This document shows, in pieces, positions 17,548 to 25,556 of a stretch of 32,187 nt of DNA (the first letter of the stretch is position 1; every line of letters begins with the position of its first letter). The DNA lies in NCBI GenBank assembly GCA_003454975.1, contig DMST01000016.1, positions 65,647 to 97,833 of the forward strand, written 5' to 3'. The notes below the pieces were generated by a model. The model ran no database searches, was not told the origin of the DNA, and was given only the letters and a program-made list of their open reading frames with translations. The position numbers were made by a program, and so were the translations under genes. Origin of the DNA: Cytophagales bacterium (GTDB lineage Bacteria; Bacteroidota; Bacteroidia; Cytophagales; Cyclobacteriaceae).

Positions 17548-18780
17548 ATGATTCAAGAGATCACATCAAGCCGCCAGGCCATCGAACTGGAAGAGCAGTT
17601 TGGAGCCCACAATTACCACCCCCTGCCTGTTGTATTGAGTAAAGGGGAAGGCGTTTTTGTATGGGACGTAGAAGGCAAACGCTACTACGATTTTTTGTCT
17701 GCTTATAGTGCAGTAAATCAAGGCCATTGCCACCCTAGAATTGTAAGTGCACTCAGCGAACAAGCTAGCCGGCTTACCCTCACATCTCGTGCTTTTTACA
17801 ACGACATTCTGGGCAAGTTTGAACAATACATGACCGAATATTTTGGCTACGACCGAGTACTCCCCATGAATACGGGAGTAGAAGGTGGAGAAACTGCCGT
17901 GAAGCTAGCCAGAAAATGGGCCTACGAGGTGAAAGGCGTATCTGCCAATCAGGCCAAAATCATCTTTGCTGAGGGTAATTTCTGGGGACGCACCCTGGGT
18001 GCAATTTCCTCTTCTACAGATCCCAATAGTACTAATAACTTTGGGCCTTTCATGCCTGGTTATGAGGTAGTTCCTTATAACGATCTAGCTGCACTCGAAA
18101 CTGCTTTGCAAGACCCTAACACTGCAGCTTTCATGGTAGAACCCATCCAAGGAGAGGCTGGAGTATTTGTACCCAACGAGGGCTATCTTAAGCAAGTGAA
18201 AGCCCTTTGCGAAAAACACAATGTGTTGCTGATAGCCGATGAGGTACAAACGGGAATTGCCCGTACCGGAAAGCTGATCTGTAGCGAATACGATGAGGTG
18301 AAACCTGACATCTTGATTTTAGGTAAGGCCCTTTCAGGAGGTGTATTCCCGGTTTCTGCAGTGCTGGCCCGAGATGAAATTATGCTTACCCTTAAGCCTG
18401 GCCAGCACGGCTCTACTTTTGGGGGCAATCCACTAGGAGCAGCCGTGGCCATGGCCGCATTGGATGTAATCCGCGATGAGAACCTGGCGGACAATGCATT
18501 CTACTTGGGCAATATTTTCAGAGAACGCATGCAGAACCTAGCCAACGAATCTGAGTTGGTAACTCTGGTTCGAGGCCGTGGATTACTTAACGCCATTGTG
18601 ATAGATGAAGACGAAGAATCTGATACTGCATGGAACATCTGTATGAAGCTTGCCGAAAATGGCCTGCTTGCGAAACCTACGCACGGTAATATCATTCGCT
18701 TTGCTCCTCCTTTGGTTATGACTGAAGACCAGTTGAATGAATGCGCTGACATCATCTCGGATACTATCCTTAAGTTCTAA
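17548..18780 (+). CDS. rocD: Ornithine--oxo-acid aminotransferase
   Basis: A 410-residue class III PLP aminotransferase from the ATG at 17548. It moves the delta-amino group of ornithine to 2-oxoglutarate, giving glutamate semialdehyde/pyrroline-5-carboxylate and linking arginine breakdown with proline and glutamate. Visible marks are EEQFGAHNYHPLPVVLSKGEG near the start (typical of ornithine aminotransferase), MNTGVEGGETAVKLARKW, the PLP-phenolic site DEVQTG (231-236), Schiff-base Lys260 in ILGKALSGG, and HGSTFGGNPLG. Length is normal and no key residue is missing. It has its own promoter and a strong terminator, so it is a single-gene unit. Confidence 0.95.
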   Translation: MIQEITSSRQAIELEEQFGAHNYHPLPVVLSKGEGVFVWDVEGKRYYDFLSAYSAVNQGHCHPRIVSALSEQASRLTLTSRAFYNDILGKFEQYMTEYFGYDRVLPMNTGVEGGETAVKLARKWAYEVKGVSANQAKIIFAEGNFWGRTLGAISSSTDPNSTNNFGPFMPGYEVVPYNDLAALETALQDPNTAAFMVEPIQGEAGVFVPNEGYLKQVKALCEKHNVLLIADEVQTGIARTGKLICSEYDEVKPDILILGKALSGGVFPVSAVLARDEIMLTLKPGQHGSTFGGNPLGAAVAMAALDVIRDENLADNAFYLGNIFRERMQNLANESELVTLVRGRGLLNAIVIDEDEESDTAWNICMKLAENGLLAKPTHGNIIRFAPPLVMTEDQLNECADIISDTILKF

Positions 18781-18805
18781 GGGAGATAAAATCAATTCGA
18801 AATTC

Positions 18806-18840
18806 AATCCTCGTCGCCGACCGTGACGAGGATTTTTTAT
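18806..18840 (+). terminator. Rho-independent terminator after rocD
   Basis: AATCCTCGTC pairs perfectly with GACGAGGATT (9-nt loop), followed by a T-run, 25 bp after the rocD stop. It also faces the end of the minus-strand anti-sigma gene. Confidence 0.88.
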
Positions 18841-18937
18841 TGATCTCCAATCTAGCCTAGTAAGGATATAAAATAGAAAGAGCCGACCCTGTGGAGAGTC
18901 GACTCTGTTTCTAAAATCTAAACGAGTATTAAATTTC

Positions 18938-19885
18938 TTACCTAAGGTTATTCTGACGATAGCGTTCTAAGCTAGTTTCTAATTCTTGATCTACTATCGC
19001 TGATAGTTTAGTGATCTCTCTTTGGCCCTTGATAACAGGGTAGAATTTCTGATCGAAGTAGAAGTAGAACTCACGTCCTTCGTGATTATTGAATTCGATG
19101 ATTTCGTAGATCTTACCTTCAAAATCACCATATAGGTACAGTTTACTATTGAAGAACTGATAGTGGAAATTATGTCTGCGGTCTTCCACTACTTCCATAT
19201 CAATTTTCTTGCTGTTACGATTTCGCTCTACAAAAGTAGCTCCTGGCACATCATCAGGATTCTGAACAGAGGAGCTATTCGGATCGTCACTTGAAAATTG
19301 AGGTACGTTCAGCTGAGGAGTAGGCATGGTAAAAACTGGTGCTGAGGCCTGTACTTCAATGTCTTGTTCCTCAGAAGTAGATGGAATAACGGTACTAACT
19401 ACAGTGGCCGGTTCCGAATAATCTTCAGTAGTACGGGTAACGTCTGACTGATCCCTATCCTCAAATGTTAGGAAGAATTCCTCAGGATTCTCAACGGCTA
19501 GGGGCTTGGCCGGCACCAATTGGGTATCCGACAATTCTAATACAACACCAGAACCCAGATCAACCTCGGAATAGGATTCGGGCAACTCTGGGATCAAGAA
19601 GAAATAACCTACCACCGAGATGGCGGCAACAGAAGTGCCCAAAACTCCCCACCGGAGGCCGGCGGTCCACACAATACCACCTACGGATACAGCCGCCAAA
19701 TGCGCCTTGAGTTCTTGGGTACGGTAGGTACGAATGCCCTCGATAATATCTTGCTGAAGGTTGAATTCCTCTTGCAGCGCAGGATCTCGTTCAATCAATT
19801 GCTCGAAATCAGCACGCTCCTCCGCCGACATTTCATTGTCGAAGTAGCTTTGTACAACCTGAGAGTAGTCTATTCTGTTAGCCAT
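18938..19885 (-). CDS. Membrane anti-sigma factor-like protein
   Basis: A 315-residue partner of the sigma factor encoded 1 bp upstream. Residues 1-55 form an acidic helical N-terminus (YSQVVQSYFDNEMSAEERADFEQLIERD) like the sigma-binding part of anti-sigma factors, but without the zinc-binding His/Cys residues. One membrane helix is at about 79-98. A long Ser/Thr/Pro/Glu-rich periplasmic spacer (about 105-225) follows. The C-terminal domain (about 235-300), rich in Phe and Tyr (HYQFFNSKLYLYGDFEG, then EFYFYFDQKFYPV), is the likely sensor. I do not recognise that domain. The operon position makes the regulatory role likely. Confidence 0.75.
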   Translation of the reverse strand: MANRIDYSQVVQSYFDNEMSAEERADFEQLIERDPALQEEFNLQQDIIEGIRTYRTQELKAHLAAVSVGGIVWTAGLRWGVLGTSVAAISVVGYFFLIPELPESYSEVDLGSGVVLELSDTQLVPAKPLAVENPEEFFLTFEDRDQSDVTRTTEDYSEPATVVSTVIPSTSEEQDIEVQASAPVFTMPTPQLNVPQFSSDDPNSSSVQNPDDVPGATFVERNRNSKKIDMEVVEDRRHNFHYQFFNSKLYLYGDFEGKIYEIIEFNNHEGREFYFYFDQKFYPVIKGQREITKLSAIVDQELETSLERYRQNNLR

Positions 19886-19886
19886 G

Positions 19887-20426
19887 CTAATCTAAAAAGT
19901 CACTCGCCTTATACTTACTCTTAATAATTTGATCTAAGCGCTTTTTGCACTTATACTTTTTGGTCTTGGCAGTATCGGTATTAGCAAACCCCATTTTCTC
20001 GGCAATGTCGTTCATGGAGAGCCCATCAAAATAATAATACGAGAGAATACGCTTACACGGTTCTCCTAGCTCTTCAATACATTCGTGTACAATACGAATA
20101 CGTTCGCTTCGTTCATCATCAAGAAACTCAACACCATCCTTTTCTTCATTAGATAACCTACTCTTCCGGTCCAGTTCTTTACGCCACAGGTTGAGGCAGA
20201 TACTGTACAAATAGGTACTGATCTTAGAGGTTAGCGTCAAATTACCGCTAATGGCCTTTTGCCAGAAGACTACCAAAGCTTCCTGATAGATGTCTTTCGC
20301 CTCATCGGGCGTACCATTATTAGAAACGACCAGCCTTGTCATCATCCTGTGATATTTCTTATACAGAAACTCTAAGGCTTTTTCGTCTCCGCGCTCGATA
20401 CGCTCAAGTATTTCAGCGTCTCTCAT
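19887..20426 (-). CDS. RNA polymerase ECF-type sigma factor
   Basis: A 179-residue sigma-70 family factor. The region 2 core is at about 12-82 (LYKKYHRMMTRLV, then DIYQEALVVFWQKA, then TYLYSICLNLWRKELDR). The region 4 helix-turn-helix is at about 112-165 (LGEPCKRILSYYYFDGLSMNDIAEKMGF). Region 4 carries 'ANTDTAKTKKYKCKKRL', the pattern seen in Bacteroidota ECF groups. It would recruit RNA polymerase to a small regulon under control of the anti-sigma gene, whose ATG begins 1 bp after this stop. No consensus vegetative promoter is seen in the 207 bp upstream, so it may be autoregulated. Confidence 0.92.
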   Translation of the reverse strand: MRDAEILERIERGDEKALEFLYKKYHRMMTRLVVSNNGTPDEAKDIYQEALVVFWQKAISGNLTLTSKISTYLYSICLNLWRKELDRKSRLSNEEKDGVEFLDDERSERIRIVHECIEELGEPCKRILSYYYFDGLSMNDIAEKMGFANTDTAKTKKYKCKKRLDQIIKSKYKASDFLD

Positions 20427-20633
20427 GGAAACTCACACTGTTTATACTGCTCAATACCGATAAGTAACCGTGTTGTGGATAACTTTTGTAAAATAAAACC
20501 TAAAGAATGGCAGAATGCTTTTTTAAGCAGCTGTTCTTTGCCAGTCAGGTCATATTTCATCCCCTAAGTATACGGTATTTTTCAGGTACGCGATGAAAGC
20601 GACTAAATTTTCTTGATTCCACCTATAGGGAAT

Positions 20634-21314
20634 TCACCGCAAGGGAATCACCCGATCTTGCGTAACCGCGAATACGACATCTCCCGGAATGGGCCGCACA
20701 GCTGCGGTACCTGTAAACCGACCAAATGCAGGTAATACGGCACCTTTTTGGCCAAAATGAAAACACGGAACTGTCATATATTGCCGGCCTGCTCCTCTTA
20801 ACCTTACCGCCGGATGAATGTGTCCAGCGATATTATACCCATTGTCATCAGCAGTAGGTTCATGGGTTAACGAAAAAGGGGGCATCCCAAATGGAGCCAG
20901 CTTCAATTCTAAATTTGACAATTCGTAGATGGAACTGGGCAAAATGTCATGATTTCCCTTTACCAAAATAAAACGAATGCTGGTGTACTGTTCTAGCCAA
21001 CGTTCAAAAAAAGCCCATTCTTCGTTGAGATCGCTATGAAACAAATCTCCCAATAAGATGATCTGCGCTGGTCGCCAGGCTTCGATCAATAGACTGAGTC
21101 TCCCCAAATCTTCCCAATGCACTTGAGCGGGAATAGGAATACCCGCCTTTCTGAAATGTCCGGCCTTGCCCAAATGCAAGTCGGCCAATAGCAAAGCAGA
21201 GGCCTCCTCCCAATAAATAGCCCGATCAGGTAACAAGGTGAGGGTTTGTCCTAGCCAATGGAAGGAATGAATTCCATCCAGATGCAACGAAGAAACTTTT
21301 TGTGACACCGGCAT
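20634..21314 (-). CDS. pdeM: Ligase-associated DNA damage response endonuclease PdeM
   Basis: A 226-residue metallophosphoesterase of the PdeM family, which accompanies an Lhr-like helicase, an exonuclease and an ATP-dependent ligase in a bacterial DNA-repair module. Metal-binding motifs are complete: DLHLGK (45-50, Asp45 and His47), GDLFHS (89-94, Asp90), GNHD (120-123), the His151 region (LTHEP) and GHIHP (164-168). 'HLGKAGHFRKAGIPIP' is characteristic of this family. A terminator-like hairpin lies 5-30 bp upstream of the ATG, so it may be expressed apart from, or attenuated relative to, the helicase gene. No ligase or exonuclease is in this window. Confidence 0.9.
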   Translation of the reverse strand: MPVSQKVSSLHLDGIHSFHWLGQTLTLLPDRAIYWEEASALLLADLHLGKAGHFRKAGIPIPAQVHWEDLGRLSLLIEAWRPAQIILLGDLFHSDLNEEWAFFERWLEQYTSIRFILVKGNHDILPSSIYELSNLELKLAPFGMPPFSLTHEPTADDNGYNIAGHIHPAVRLRGAGRQYMTVPCFHFGQKGAVLPAFGRFTGTAAVRPIPGDVVFAVTQDRVIPLR

Positions 21315-21318
21315 GCAT

Positions 21319-21344
21319 TAAAAAAGGCCCAACTAGCGGGCCTT
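21319..21344 (-). terminator. Terminator between DUF2147 gene and pdeM
   Basis: On the minus strand AAGGCCC (21344-21338) pairs with GGGCCTT (21330-21324) around a 7-nt loop, followed by more T. It is 27 bp beyond the DUF2147 stop and just 5 bp before the pdeM ATG, with no room for a separate promoter between hairpin and start codon. Confidence 0.75.
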
Positions 21345-21370
21345 ACGTTCATCATATTTTCGCAATATAC

Positions 21371-21832
21371 TTAGTCTCCGTCATAGGGTTTCCAAGTTTG
21401 GGTTCGGTACAAGAAATATAAGTAGCCTCGTACCCGTAAATCTCCAGTATCCTCATCGATCCAAATCTCACAATCGTAGACACTTCCGTTATCTGGGTCC
21501 ATAATTTCACCATCCTCCCATTCTTTATCATCCGCATCCCATTCCATATCTGAGATGAGTACCATACCAATTACGGGTTGGTTGTAGCGGGGGTCATCGT
21601 CGTCACACTCAGTACAGAGAGGATTGGGGTCTTCACCTGGCTCACGGAATAGTTTTATCACCTTACCGTACATTTTTCCATTTTGCTCAAAAATCTCAAT
21701 GACAGAGCGAGGCTTATTGGTATTATCATCAATAGTCTTCCACTTCCGAAAAACGTCATTGCGGTCCTGAGCAAAGGCTGGGCCAGCTATAAAAAACAGG
21801 CCTGCCAAAAAAAATACGAGGAACTTTTTCAT
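21371..21832 (-). CDS. DUF2147 family exported protein
   Basis: A 153-residue protein with a signal peptide (about 1-21, ending AFAQ) and a DUF2147 core: an opening with 'FRKWKTIDDNTNKPRSVIEIFEQNGKMYGKVIKL', then 'GMVLISDM', and the closing 'LRVRGYLYFLYRTQTW'. Members are small beta-rich periplasmic proteins of unknown function. A cluster of acidic residues with two Cys (CTECDDDD, about residue 74-81) could bind a metal ion. It sits 68 bp after the helicase gene and before pdeM, an odd neighbour for DNA-repair genes, and is followed by a terminator. Confidence 0.85.
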   Translation of the reverse strand: MKKFLVFFLAGLFFIAGPAFAQDRNDVFRKWKTIDDNTNKPRSVIEIFEQNGKMYGKVIKLFREPGEDPNPLCTECDDDDPRYNQPVIGMVLISDMEWDADDKEWEDGEIMDPDNGSVYDCEIWIDEDTGDLRVRGYLYFLYRTQTWKPYDGD

Positions 21833-21900
21833 TGTCTTGCTTTAGTTTCTGTGAGGGTAAATTATAGAATGGCAGGGATAAAACAAATGAAGTGCCAGCT

Positions 21901-24384
21901 TCATTCTTTGGGATTATTTGCGAAAATTTCAAGTTGAACCTGCATTTTCGCAATCCGGTCTTCCAACTTCTCACTTGTAAGTTTGGCGCGTAAGTGGTCT
22001 ACTATAATGGGAAAAGAGAAGGGTGTGGGGCGCTGGGGACGCTGAATACTGATGGCCTGCCGCTGGATACGCTCCATAGCACGCTGCAAACGGGACTGTT
22101 CCAGCTGATATTGCAATACTTCTTCAGAAGCCTGAGTCAGAAGTAAATTACTGGGTTCGTATTCCTTAAATACATCATACAATAGCTGAGCTGATGCCTG
22201 CAAGTGCTTGAAGCTAACTTGCTTGCCCGGGTAACCTTGAAATAATAAACCGGAGATGGAGGCGACTTCCCGAAATTTTCGTTTTGACATTTCGGTATCG
22301 TTGATGCTGCGACGTACATCTTCCAGAAGGCCTTCCGAAGTAAACAGATCGAGTTCTAGCGCCTCCTCCAAGGGGATTTCCTGATCGGATAGCAGCTCGA
22401 ATCCGTAGTCATTCATAGCAATACTGAAGGTGATGGGCGTGATTCGGCTGATGCGATAGGCAATTACCGACCCCATCACTTCGTGCACGGTATGCCCTTC
22501 AAAAGGGTAAAACAGCACGTGGTAACCATCTCGGGTTTCAAATTGCTCGATGAGAAGGGTATCCAGCGAAGGAATTTCTGACCAGGTATTCTGTACCTGC
22601 AACAGGGGATCCAGCACGGCCACTTCTTCGAATTCATAGCGACCTTCTCGGGCTTGGGCCAACTGCTGAACTATCAAAGAAGAAACCTGTGAGGACCATT
22701 GCAGCCTCCCTCCCATCCACCGGGGTATGCTCGCATTCTTGGCCTTGGACAGCTTCACATAGACCGTCAGGTCTTTGATGCGTTCTAGCTTGAGCGCCCG
22801 GCCTGCAAACCAAAAATTTTGGCCGGGCTGTACCCTACTGATAAAGCTCTCCTCTACCTGGCCGAGAAGACCGCCTTTGGTGAGTCTCACTTTCAGCATA
22901 GGATCACTCACGATGGTACCGATACCGAACCGATGCCGAAGGGCCGTGCGTTTGTTGATTACTTTGTATACCCCATCCTCTACAATGGCCTTACTGTACT
23001 CATCATACGCTTGCAGACTTTGTCCGCCCTCGGTAATCAAATGCAAACACCAGCCCCAAGCTTCAGGAGTTAGTTCATGAAACGCAAAGGTGTTGGTTAC
23101 TTCTTCCCATAGTTCCTCCTGACGAAAACCATCTCCTACCGCCAAGGTGACCATATATTGTACCAGCACATCAACACAATTTTTGAGTGGCATGCGATCT
23201 TCTACAATGCCCGCAGCAATGGCCGATTTGAGAGCGGCGGCTTCTACCAGTTCCAGAGAATGAGTTGGCAAAAAATAAATTTTGCTGGTGGCACCGGGCC
23301 TATGCCCACTACGCCCTGCGCGCTGTAGAAACCTAGCTATCCCCTTAGGACCTCCTACCTGAATGACCGTTTCTACAGGGCGAAAATCGACCCCTAAATC
23401 CAAGCTGGATGTACACACCACTAGCTTGAGCGAACCCGCATGAAGGGCGTCCTCTACCCACTGCCTTACTTGGTTGTCAATAGAACCATGGTGCATGGCC
23501 ATAAGCCCTGCAAGCTGGGGGGCAAATTCGAGGATCTTTTGGTACCAGATTTCGGTTTGGGAGCGGGTATTGGTGAACAAAAGAGTGGTCTGGCTGCGCT
23601 CAATGATGGGCAACACTTTGTGCAAAAGGTTGGTACCCAAATGCCCCGACCATGGAAACTTTTCTACCTCATCGGGCAAAATGGATTCTACCTCCAAGGC
23701 CTTGTCTACTTCTGCCTTAACAAATACATGATTGTCGGAATTTGTACCCAATAACACCTCCGCAGCTTGGGGCAAATTGCCAATGGTAGCTGAGATACCC
23801 CAAATACGCAAAGACCTCTTACTCAACCGCTTGAGCCGCGACAGGGCTAGCTCTACCTGCACCCCTCGTTTAGACCCAATGAGCTCATGCCACTCATCTA
23901 CAATGAAAGCTTCCAGGTCCTGAAAGGTGAGATATGCTCCTTTCTGACTCAGCATGATGTGTAAGCTCTCAGGAGTGGTAATGAGGCATTCGGGCCATTG
24001 TTTTTTCTGCTTCTGCCGTTCCGAAGATGAAGTATCTCCAGTGCGAAGCCCAATCTCCCAAGGCACCTCCATGTCTTCGCACATGCGCTGCAGGGCCGCT
24101 TGTATATCCTTTGCCAATGCACGCAGTGGGGTAATCCAAATCACCCGAAGGCCATTACGCTTCTGGTAAGGGTGATGTTCGGGGTGCTGGCGAATAAACT
24201 CCAGCAAGCAGGGCATCCACAGCGCGTAGGTCTTACCACTGCCCGTGGGCGCATTGAGCAGTCCACTCTTCTCTGATAAAAAGGCCCGCCACACTTCTTC
24301 CTGAAAAGGAAAAGCCTCCCACTCTCTCTGAGAAAACCAGCCATGGGCTTTCGCCACTAAATCATCCGTGCTCAATGCATTCAT
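21901..24384 (-). CDS. Ligase-associated DNA damage response DEXH-box helicase (Lhr-like)
   Basis: An 827-residue superfamily 2 helicase of the Lhr-core type. Walker A APTGSGKT is at 45-52, DEWH at 163-166, SAT at 198-200, HHGS at 298-301 and motif VI QRAGRSGHR at 354-362. After the two RecA domains (about 20-200 and 250-400) come the winged-helix and Lhr-core regions up to residue 800. It unwinds DNA or DNA/RNA in a repair module with PdeM, an exonuclease and a ligase, and the length is right for that subgroup. The first ATG at 24384 fits; it is divergent from corA with 94 bp between their starts. There is no sign of damage in the gene. Confidence 0.92.
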   Translation of the reverse strand: MNALSTDDLVAKAHGWFSQREWEAFPFQEEVWRAFLSEKSGLLNAPTGSGKTYALWMPCLLEFIRQHPEHHPYQKRNGLRVIWITPLRALAKDIQAALQRMCEDMEVPWEIGLRTGDTSSSERQKQKKQWPECLITTPESLHIMLSQKGAYLTFQDLEAFIVDEWHELIGSKRGVQVELALSRLKRLSKRSLRIWGISATIGNLPQAAEVLLGTNSDNHVFVKAEVDKALEVESILPDEVEKFPWSGHLGTNLLHKVLPIIERSQTTLLFTNTRSQTEIWYQKILEFAPQLAGLMAMHHGSIDNQVRQWVEDALHAGSLKLVVCTSSLDLGVDFRPVETVIQVGGPKGIARFLQRAGRSGHRPGATSKIYFLPTHSLELVEAAALKSAIAAGIVEDRMPLKNCVDVLVQYMVTLAVGDGFRQEELWEEVTNTFAFHELTPEAWGWCLHLITEGGQSLQAYDEYSKAIVEDGVYKVINKRTALRHRFGIGTIVSDPMLKVRLTKGGLLGQVEESFISRVQPGQNFWFAGRALKLERIKDLTVYVKLSKAKNASIPRWMGGRLQWSSQVSSLIVQQLAQAREGRYEFEEVAVLDPLLQVQNTWSEIPSLDTLLIEQFETRDGYHVLFYPFEGHTVHEVMGSVIAYRISRITPITFSIAMNDYGFELLSDQEIPLEEALELDLFTSEGLLEDVRRSINDTEMSKRKFREVASISGLLFQGYPGKQVSFKHLQASAQLLYDVFKEYEPSNLLLTQASEEVLQYQLEQSRLQRAMERIQRQAISIQRPQRPTPFSFPIIVDHLRAKLTSEKLEDRIAKMQVQLEIFANNPKE

Positions 24385-24478
24385 TCCCTGACAACAACCT
24401 ATAGTTTCGCGAAGAGTTGTGTAGAAATCCTCTTTTTCCTGGATCAGGAAATTGCCCCATTTTCAATATATTTTCCCC

Positions 24479-25555
24479 ATGTCACGAATATTTTCCTTCC
24501 GCAATAGCGAAAAAAAGGTGGGGCAGGCGCCTGGAACCTTGCTCTTTGTAGACGAGCCAAAAACGAAAGGCCCCCTGAAGGTGGACGTAATTGATTACAA
24601 TGCCACTATCCTGAAGGAGTTTGGCCTGAATGCCGTGGAAGAAATTTTTCCACACCGGGAATCGAAAAATGCTACCTGGATCAACTTTGTGGGGATACAC
24701 GATGCGGAGGGTGTGGCCAAAGCGTGTGATTATTTTGGGGTGCATCCGCTCACGGTGGAGGATATTCTGCAACAAGAACAACGGCCCAAACTGGAGGACA
24801 ACCCCGATCACTTGTTCGTAACTTTGAGCATGCTCCACTTTGATGAAGATACCATGCAGGTAGATGTGGAGCAGGTGAGTTTTGTACTGGGCAAGTCTTG
24901 GTTGCTTACGTTTCAGGAGCGAGACGGAGACACGTTTGAGCCAGTAAGAAAACGGCTACGCAAGCAAAAGGGGCGAATTGTAAAGCATCAGGCGGACTAT
25001 TTGCTGTACGCGCTGATTGACGCGGTGGTGGATTACTATTTTGTGGTGCTAGAAAAGATAGGGGACGATCTGGAAGAAATGGAGGCAGAGATTTTACTGA
25101 ATCCCAGTCAAAAAATGCTTGACCAGCTCTACTTCCTTAAGAAAGAGCTGATCTCCGTTCGCCGGGCCATCTGGCCCCTGCGAGAGGTAATTATGAAGCT
25201 AGAAAGAGACGATTCGCTTAAACTCGTAAAAAAGGAAACGCGCCTGTTCTTCCGGGATGTTTACGACCACATCGTACAGGTGATCGATACGGTAGAAAGC
25301 TATCGAGATATGGCCAACTCTTTGGTAGATCTTTACCAAAGTATGCTGGGTAACCGAACCAACGATGTGATGAAGGTACTGACGGTTATTTCTACAATTT
25401 TCATCCCGCTCACCTTTATGACGGGTGTATACGGCATGAATTTCCAGCACATGCCAGAGCTGGCTCAACCGTGGGCCTATCCCGTTTTATGGGCTGCTAT
25501 GCTTGGTATGAGTGGAGGCCTTATTATCTATTTCCGCAGGAAAAGGTGGCTATAG
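24479..25555 (+). CDS. corA: Magnesium/cobalt transporter CorA
   Basis: A 358-residue CorA channel from the ATG at 24479; an upstream TTG (24452) would only add a poor leader. The large cytoplasmic domain (about 1-290) is followed by two membrane helices (about 299-316 and 333-352), with the selectivity motif YGMNF at 318-322 and a basic end (RRKRWL). All these are standard for CorA, which imports Mg2+ as a pentamer. Its stop is 1 bp from the stop of the convergent S41 gene, with no terminator between. Confidence 0.95.
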   Translation: MSRIFSFRNSEKKVGQAPGTLLFVDEPKTKGPLKVDVIDYNATILKEFGLNAVEEIFPHRESKNATWINFVGIHDAEGVAKACDYFGVHPLTVEDILQQEQRPKLEDNPDHLFVTLSMLHFDEDTMQVDVEQVSFVLGKSWLLTFQERDGDTFEPVRKRLRKQKGRIVKHQADYLLYALIDAVVDYYFVVLEKIGDDLEEMEAEILLNPSQKMLDQLYFLKKELISVRRAIWPLREVIMKLERDDSLKLVKKETRLFFRDVYDHIVQVIDTVESYRDMANSLVDLYQSMLGNRTNDVMKVLTVISTIFIPLTFMTGVYGMNFQHMPELAQPWAYPVLWAAMLGMSGGLIIYFRRKRWL

Positions 25556-25556
25556 A

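Noticed and set aside
20427..20633. Small gene or RNA in the gap between the sigma factor and pdeM
   Set aside because: I see no start with a credible frame, no cloverleaf and no strong hairpin.
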